Shown here: positions 5,304 to 7,764 of the stretch, piece after piece
How positions within the stretch are numbered: the stretch's first letter is position 1
How the letters are laid out: each line of letters begins with the position of its first letter
Assembly: GCA_018716365.1 (NCBI GenBank)
Contig: DVKA01000124.1
Coordinates: forward strand, 1 to 7,764
Direction of reading: 5' to 3'
Origin: Candidatus Caccocola faecipullorum
Lineage (GTDB): Bacteria > Synergistota > Synergistia > Synergistales > Synergistaceae
Length of the DNA: 7,764 nucleotides
The notes under the pieces: generated by a model
Databases searched by the model: none
What the model saw: the letters and a program-made list of their open reading frames with translations, nothing else
What the model was told of the DNA's origin: nothing
Made by a program: the position numbers and the translations under genes

Positions 5304-6161
5304 TCACGAAGAAAAAATATGCAGGAAATATGTGCAGCTCAGCAAATCCGCCGCGCCTCCGGGGCTCACGCGGCGCTCCATGAATTTGCGTTCGAGCTCG
5401 TAAAGCGGCGCGCGGTTCCATGACGGCGCGCGGAACCCGCGCAGCGCCGCGGCGGTGAGAGTAAGATACTCGCCGCTCCAGTATTCGAATCCGGCGCGGT
5501 GCATAACGTTGCTGTCCTCGCATACGAGCATTATCTGAAGCAGAGCCGCGAGCCCCGCGTCGTTGAAGCTCGCGCCGCCAGCAAGCGCGCGCCGCAGCGC
5601 GGGGAGGCCGGCGCGGAGCGCGGACGGGAAGCCGCGCTCCGCCTCGCCGCGCACGCCCGTTACGCCGTGCTCGACGTACAACCGCTCGCCGTTCGTCAGC
5701 GCGCGACGCGGAGGTTCGGCGAGAAGAGCGCCGAGCTCGCGTTCGACCACGCCGCGCACGGCGAGCGCGGCGAACTGCGCCGCGGCCTCCGCGCTGCGCG
5801 GCGCGCCGGAAAACAGCGCGAAGCCCGCACCGTAGAGCAGCAGCGACATGAGGTAGACGAGCCCCTTGTGCGTGTTGACGCCGCCCGTCGCCTGCGCCAT
5901 CGCGCGCTCCATCTCGACGCCGGTGGAACGCAGCCGCTCCATCACAAGTTCCGGCGGCGTGCCTTCGAGACCGGCGCGCGCCTGACGCGCCCAGAACGGC
6001 GCGATCGCGCGCGCGCTTTTCAGAAACAGCGCGCAGTCCATGTCGTCGTGGCAGCCGCTCCCCTCCGCGTCGACGAGGCCGGGCTTCGGCGCCGTCATAA
6101 CTTCGCGCACGGAAGATTCGTAGGCCGCAATCGCAAGAAATTCCGCTTCGCTTGACTTCAT
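5304..6161 (-). CDS. citG: Triphosphoribosyl-dephospho-CoA synthase (CitG/MdcB family)
   Basis: A 285-residue protein of normal CitG/MdcB length. The family motifs are all present in order: PKPGLVD (25-31), GSGCHDDMD (34-42), GGVNTHKG (93-100), HGVTGVRGEAERGFP (165-179), DSNVMHR (216-222) and SPGGAADLL (266-274). The enzyme joins ATP and dephospho-CoA, with release of adenine, to make 2'-(5''-triphosphoribosyl)-3'-dephospho-CoA, the prosthetic-group precursor of citrate lyase or malonate decarboxylase acyl-carrier subunits. Neither lyase nor decarboxylase subunits nor the transferase (CitX/MdcG) are in this window, so the client enzyme is unknown. The start ATG is at 6159-6161 with only a weak ribosome site (AGAAG). 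It is divergent from the transglycosylase gene, with 56 bp between start codons. Confidence 0.9.
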   Translation of the reverse strand: MKSSEAEFLAIAAYESSVREVMTAPKPGLVDAEGSGCHDDMDCALFLKSARAIAPFWARQARAGLEGTPPELVMERLRSTGVEMERAMAQATGGVNTHKGLVYLMSLLLYGAGFALFSGAPRSAEAAAQFAALAVRGVVERELGALLAEPPRRALTNGERLYVEHGVTGVRGEAERGFPSALRAGLPALRRALAGGASFNDAGLAALLQIMLVCEDSNVMHRAGFEYWSGEYLTLTAAALRGFRAPSWNRAPLYELERKFMERRVSPGGAADLLSCTYFLHIFSS

Positions 6162-6180
6162 CGTGCTTCTGTCGGATACT
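6152..6180 (+). promoter_or_regulatory. Candidate promoter of the transglycosylase gene
   Basis: TTGACT (6152-6157), a 17-nt spacer and GATACT (6175-6180; 4 of 6 consensus) read toward the transglycosylase gene. Transcription would begin near 6187, giving about 30 nt of leader with AAGGAG at 6202-6207. The -35 lies over the first codons of the divergent citG-like gene, so the two genes share a very compact control region. No comparable -35 is visible for the citG-like direction. Confidence 0.45.
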
Positions 6181-6217
6181 TTTCTATATTATTACGACGA
6201 TAAGGAGCCGCCGCTCG

Positions 6218-7216
6218 ATGCATTTTATCCCCTCCGTGGCGAGAGACGCCGCCACTAAAATAGCGCAAACGGCAAAGGCAGGCAAGGCGAAAATTTTCCT
6301 CCGCCGCTGCGCCGCGCTCTGCGCTCTTTTGCTGTGCGTCTGGGCGTTTACGGAGGCGGTCTATAAAGTCACAGCGGCCGACTGGGAGGCGGGCCGCCGC
6401 GCGTGGAAGAGCGGCGACTGCGAGGCCGCGCTCGCCGCCTGGTCGCGCAACGCGTGGGCGCAGCCTTTTGCGATCCGTCCGGCGCGGCTCTATTACTGGA
6501 AGATACAGGCGCTTGAAAAGCTCGGACGCGAGGACGAGGCGGCCCGCGCCGCGGCCCTGCTCGCGCTGCGCGAACCGCTCGACTTCTACGCCTTCGCCCT
6601 CGCATACGAAGGGAAATATCCGAAGCTCACGAGCATAGTGAACGCGGCGAAATCGCGCGCCGTCCCCGCGCGCCGCTGGGAGGCCGAGACAGCCGCGGCG
6701 TCTGCTCGCACAGGCGTGCGCGAAAATATAATATTCGGCATCATGAAGCGCGAGAGCAAATTCAACCCGGACGCGCTCAGCGCGCGCGGTGCCGCAGGCC
6801 TCATGCAGCTGATGCCGCCGACGGCGCGCGAAGCGGCGCAGCGCCTCGGCGACGAGACGCTCTCGCCGTTCGTGCCGGGGCAGAACGTGATGCTCGGCGC
6901 GGCGCACTTCGCATACCTCCACGCGAAATTCCGCCGCCGGCTTCCGCTCGCGGTCGCGGCCTACAACGCCGGAGCCGCCGCCGTCTCGAAGTGGGGCGCG
7001 GACGAAGCCTCCGATTGGATAGAATGGATAGAGGACATCCCGTATCCGCAGACGCGCGAGTACGTGCGCTCTGTGCTTGAAAACATAGAGATTTACGATT
7101 TCGGCGGCACGTCCGCCCCGCGCGGAAGGCGCTCCTTCTTCGCGTGGGCGGGGCTGCCTCCGTCGCTCGGCGGCGAGTTCGCGGAAAAACGGGAAAATTC
7201 TGCACAGATGGAGTGA
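6218..7216 (+). CDS. Membrane-anchored lytic transglycosylase, Slt-type (GH23)
   Basis: A 332-residue envelope protein. A basic N-terminus is followed by one hydrophobic segment (about 31-48), a probable signal anchor. Residues about 50-150 are Ala-rich helical pairs resembling a degenerate TPR or superhelical linker. The C-terminal catalytic domain shows the Slt signatures: catalytic E169 in MKRESKFNP, GLMQLMP (184-190), AVAAYNAG (235-242) and EDIPYPQTREYVRSVL (272-287). These enzymes cleave the MurNAc-GlcNAc bond of peptidoglycan, forming 1,6-anhydroMurNAc, during wall turnover or assembly of envelope machines. The start is the ATG at 6218, 10 nt after AAGGAG (6202-6207); longer in-frame starts would overlap the divergent gene. 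It is shorter than E. coli Slt70 because the large N-terminal ring domain is mostly absent. The deacylase gene follows after 6 bp. Confidence 0.9.
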   Translation: MHFIPSVARDAATKIAQTAKAGKAKIFLRRCAALCALLLCVWAFTEAVYKVTAADWEAGRRAWKSGDCEAALAAWSRNAWAQPFAIRPARLYYWKIQALEKLGREDEAARAAALLALREPLDFYAFALAYEGKYPKLTSIVNAAKSRAVPARRWEAETAAASARTGVRENIIFGIMKRESKFNPDALSARGAAGLMQLMPPTAREAAQRLGDETLSPFVPGQNVMLGAAHFAYLHAKFRRRLPLAVAAYNAGAAAVSKWGADEASDWIEWIEDIPYPQTREYVRSVLENIEIYDFGGTSAPRGRRSFFAWAGLPPSLGGEFAEKRENSAQME

Positions 7217-7222
7217 TGACGG

Positions 7223-7717
7223 ATGTCACGCGCCGATGGAAACTTCGACCCCATAGAGGCGGTGCGCGCCTTTCTTGAGGAAGCGCGCTGCGATTCCCAG
7301 ATAAAACGGACGGAGGCGACGATCTTCACAGTCTCCGACGCTTCGGCGGCCGTGGGCGCGCCCGAGGAAGAGATACTCAAGAGCATACTGCTGCGCGTCA
7401 ACCACGGAAAATCCTACGCGCTTGCGCTCATGTCCGGCGTCAACAAGGTCGACACGAAGAAGGTCAAGCGGGCGCTCGGAGCGTCGCACGTCTCCTTCGC
7501 TGGCGCGGAGGAGTGTGAGGAATGGTCCGGCTTCCGTCCCGGCGGCGTGCCGCCCGTCGGATACCCGGAGCAGCCGCAGACGCTGCTCGACGAGGATCTC
7601 TTCAACTACGGCACGGTTTGGGCCGCCGCGGGGACGGACCACGCATTCTTTCCGGTAGCGCCCGACGAGCTGCTTCGCATAACGGGCGGCGCGAAGGGCG
7701 ACATCAAAAAAGCCTAG
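7223..7717 (+). CDS. YbaK/ProX-type aminoacyl-tRNA deacylase
   Basis: A 164-residue single-domain protein of usual family length. It shows ILKSILLR (51-58) with K53 at the place of the conserved editing-site Lys, SGVNKVDTKKVKRALGA (71-87), RPGGVPPVGYP (105-115) as the substrate-pocket glycine/proline loop, and GTDHAFFPVAPDELLRITGG (137-156). Members hydrolyse mischarged tRNAs such as Cys-tRNA(Pro) or Ala-tRNA(Pro) in trans, as a cytoplasmic proofreading step. The exact amino acid specificity (YbaK, ProX or another subtype) cannot be told here. The start ATG at 7223 has GGAG (7210-7213) 9 nt upstream, inside the end of the transglycosylase gene, so the two are probably co-transcribed. The reading frame ends in TAG at 7715-7717. 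I see no terminator hairpin in the remaining 47 bases. Confidence 0.9.
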   Translation: MSRADGNFDPIEAVRAFLEEARCDSQIKRTEATIFTVSDASAAVGAPEEEILKSILLRVNHGKSYALALMSGVNKVDTKKVKRALGASHVSFAGAEECEEWSGFRPGGVPPVGYPEQPQTLLDEDLFNYGTVWAAAGTDHAFFPVAPDELLRITGGAKGDIKKA

Positions 7718-7724
7718 CGCGCCG

Positions 7725-7764
7725 CTACGGGAAAAGCAGCCGCGCCGCGGGAATCACGACGAGC
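7725..7764 (-). CDS. Possible C-terminus of a convergent gene (partial)
   Basis: On the minus strand, from the right edge, one frame reads LVVIPAARLLFP followed by TAG (7727-7725). The hydrophobic stretch is what the end of a membrane protein could look like, and the position suits a gene converging on the deacylase gene. Twelve codons are far too few to identify a family, and a second frame across the same bases is also open. Confidence 0.25.
   Translation of the reverse strand, partial: LVVIPAARLLFP

Noticed and set aside
5499..6155. Plus-strand open frame of 218 codons antisense to the citG-like gene
   Set aside because: Arg/Ala/His-rich composition typical of the opposite strand of a GC-rich gene, no family motif, no good ribosome site; the minus-strand protein has complete CitG motifs.
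6158..6922. Minus-strand open frame of 254 codons across the transglycosylase gene
   Set aside because: Arg-rich shadow without motifs, and it would lie antisense to a clear GH23 catalytic domain and across the divergent control region.

Overview
The window is about 7.8 kb of GC-rich bacterial chromosome (GC/CG-heavy codons, AT-rich promoters). It carries eight intact protein genes, one gene cut by the left edge, and a possible fragment at the right edge. Family mix, codon use and the kind of flavin and Fe-S enzymes suggest an anaerobe. My best guess is a Synergistota bacterium of the Cloacibacillus/Synergistes type, but this is an impression, not a demonstrated assignment. I see no tRNA, rRNA, CRISPR array, insertion sequence or phage structural gene.

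Left part (1-2217). A QueG-like double [4Fe-4S] protein (plus strand, 5' end missing) faces a MurR/RpiR-type HTH-SIS regulator (minus strand). The two converge on a hairpin that reads as a terminator in both directions. The regulator has a clear sigma70 promoter (TTGACA-17-TAAACT) decorated with repeated AGTTTA elements, so autoregulation is plausible.

Central part (2184-5290). This looks like one minus-strand operon of four genes: a small XRE-type HTH protein, an ImmA/IrrE-type HExxH metalloprotease, an Elp3-like radical SAM protein, and an Old Yellow Enzyme family flavin oxidoreductase with a C-terminal Cys cluster. It starts at a good promoter (TTGTCA-17-TATTAT) that carries two 9-bp direct repeats 18 bp apart, and it ends at a strong hairpin with a T-run. 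The first three genes overlap (17 bp, then ATGCTGA). The radical SAM and flavin genes are 46 bp apart. The layout suggests a repressor and its anti-repressor protease controlling two redox enzymes, with no mobile-element genes nearby. This is the most interesting part of the window.

Right part (5304-7717). A CitG/MdcB-type triphosphoribosyl-dephospho-CoA synthase (minus) is divergent from a membrane-anchored Slt-type lytic transglycosylase (plus). The transglycosylase is followed after 6 bp by a YbaK/ProX-type aminoacyl-tRNA deacylase, probably in the same transcript. The last 40 bases may hold the hydrophobic C-terminus of a convergent gene.
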